This document shows positions 5,811-6,191 of a stretch of DNA of 6,191 nucleotides, one piece after another (position 1 is the stretch's first letter; each line of letters opens with the position of its first letter). A program made the translations under genes and the position numbers. Below the pieces are notes generated by a model. The model worked only from the letters and a program-made list of their open reading frames with translations, was not told where the DNA came from and ran no database searches. This DNA comes from Dysgonomonas sp. (GTDB lineage: Bacteria; Bacteroidota; Bacteroidia; Bacteroidales; Dysgonomonadaceae), in the NCBI GenBank assembly GCA_003523545.1, contig DQAM01000053.1, positions 1 to 6,191 on the forward strand. Direction: 5' to 3'.

Positions 5811-6191
5811 ATGTCTACTGTGGAAATATTGAAAATAATCATTGAGATTACTATTCCTATAATTATCTTGATTTTAGGAATAAAAATTAATAAAACAATA
5901 GAAAGAAATAATATTTCTTTGCTGAAAGAAAAAGAGTGGCAAGTACGATGGGCTGAAACGTATTTAGAAAAGGCAATTGAATTTAACGCACAAATATCTA
6001 CTCTTGTAACACTGTTATACAAACTTTCAAATTTAAAAAATGATAATGAAGAAATCCTAAAAAAGAAAATAGATGAATGTATATACAATATACAGTTTCT
6101 GAATTGGGATATTAGAAACTTTGCTCAATTTTCAGAGAGAGGAAAAGATGTTATAAATATGCAAACAGAACTTTCCAATAAACTGTCTAAT
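5811..6191 (+). CDS. Hypothetical single-pass membrane protein, 3' end beyond window
   Basis: The frame is open from the ATG at 5811 to the window edge (127 codons, no stop), so the gene is partial. Residues 6-24 form one isoleucine-rich membrane helix (ILKIIIEITIPIIILILG). A helical, charged region with amphipathic character follows from about 30 onward, including KEWQVRWAETYLEKAIEFN at 41-59. The basic residues after the helix (K25, K28, R32) favour the C-terminal part being cytoplasmic, but this is not certain. I do not recognise the family. It starts 11 nt after the lipoprotein stop and is probably co-transcribed. A GGAG (5791-5794) is spaced well for an ATG at 5801 that encodes only Met-Gln-stop, and less well (16 nt) for 5811; reinitiation or a leaderless-like start is possible. 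An antisense frame over this stretch is taken as a shadow. Confidence 0.65.
   Translation, partial: MSTVEILKIIIEITIPIIILILGIKINKTIERNNISLLKEKEWQVRWAETYLEKAIEFNAQISTLVTLLYKLSNLKNDNEEILKKKIDECIYNIQFLNWDIRNFAQFSERGKDVINMQTELSNKLSN

Noticed and set aside
5768..6088. Minus-strand open frame of 106 codons
   Set aside because: It overlaps the lipoprotein end and the partial + strand gene at 5811. Its Phe/Ile/Ser-rich translation looks like the complement of an AT-rich coding strand, and the + frame has the better start, spacing and membrane-protein layout.

Overview
The window looks like a Bacteroidales chromosome (Bacteroides/Parabacteroides/Dysgonomonas type; I cannot settle the genus). The evidence is a PepD of the Bacteroidetes style, a membrane-anchored OmpH/Skp-like protein, promoters matching the Bacteroides consensus (TTTG, about 19-21 nt, TAnnTTTG), the lack of ordinary Shine-Dalgarno sequences, and an integrase with the Bacteroidetes arm-binding/SAM-like domain layout.

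Left part (1-2700), ordinary chromosome. A cytosolic M20-family dipeptidase gene, pepD, runs leftwards. A roughly 300-bp divergent intergenic region follows, holding a 19-bp palindrome and a good -7 element. Next is a rightward gene for a signal-anchored, coiled-coil OmpH-family periplasmic protein, closed by a textbook 11-bp terminator hairpin. After that comes tRNA-Arg(UCU) with a near-perfect promoter.

Right part (about 2700-6191), the left end of an integrated mobile element. Directly after the tRNA lie a terminator hairpin, then three AGTTAAACC repeats abutting the start codon of a 407-aa tyrosine recombinase transcribed away from the tRNA. The DNA from here on is visibly more AT-rich than pepD. 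After the integrase and an imperfect inverted repeat comes a cargo gene with its own host-type promoter. It encodes a probably surface-exposed lipoprotein, with an Ig-like region followed by beta-propeller-like repeats. Close behind and co-directional is a gene for a small protein with one N-terminal membrane segment, cut by the window edge.

The integrase presumably recombined the element into the 3' end of the tRNA gene. The far attachment site, and any transfer, replication or defence genes, lie beyond the right edge. The lipoprotein/membrane-protein pair is the only candidate for a little-described function here. I cannot assign it a role from sequence alone.
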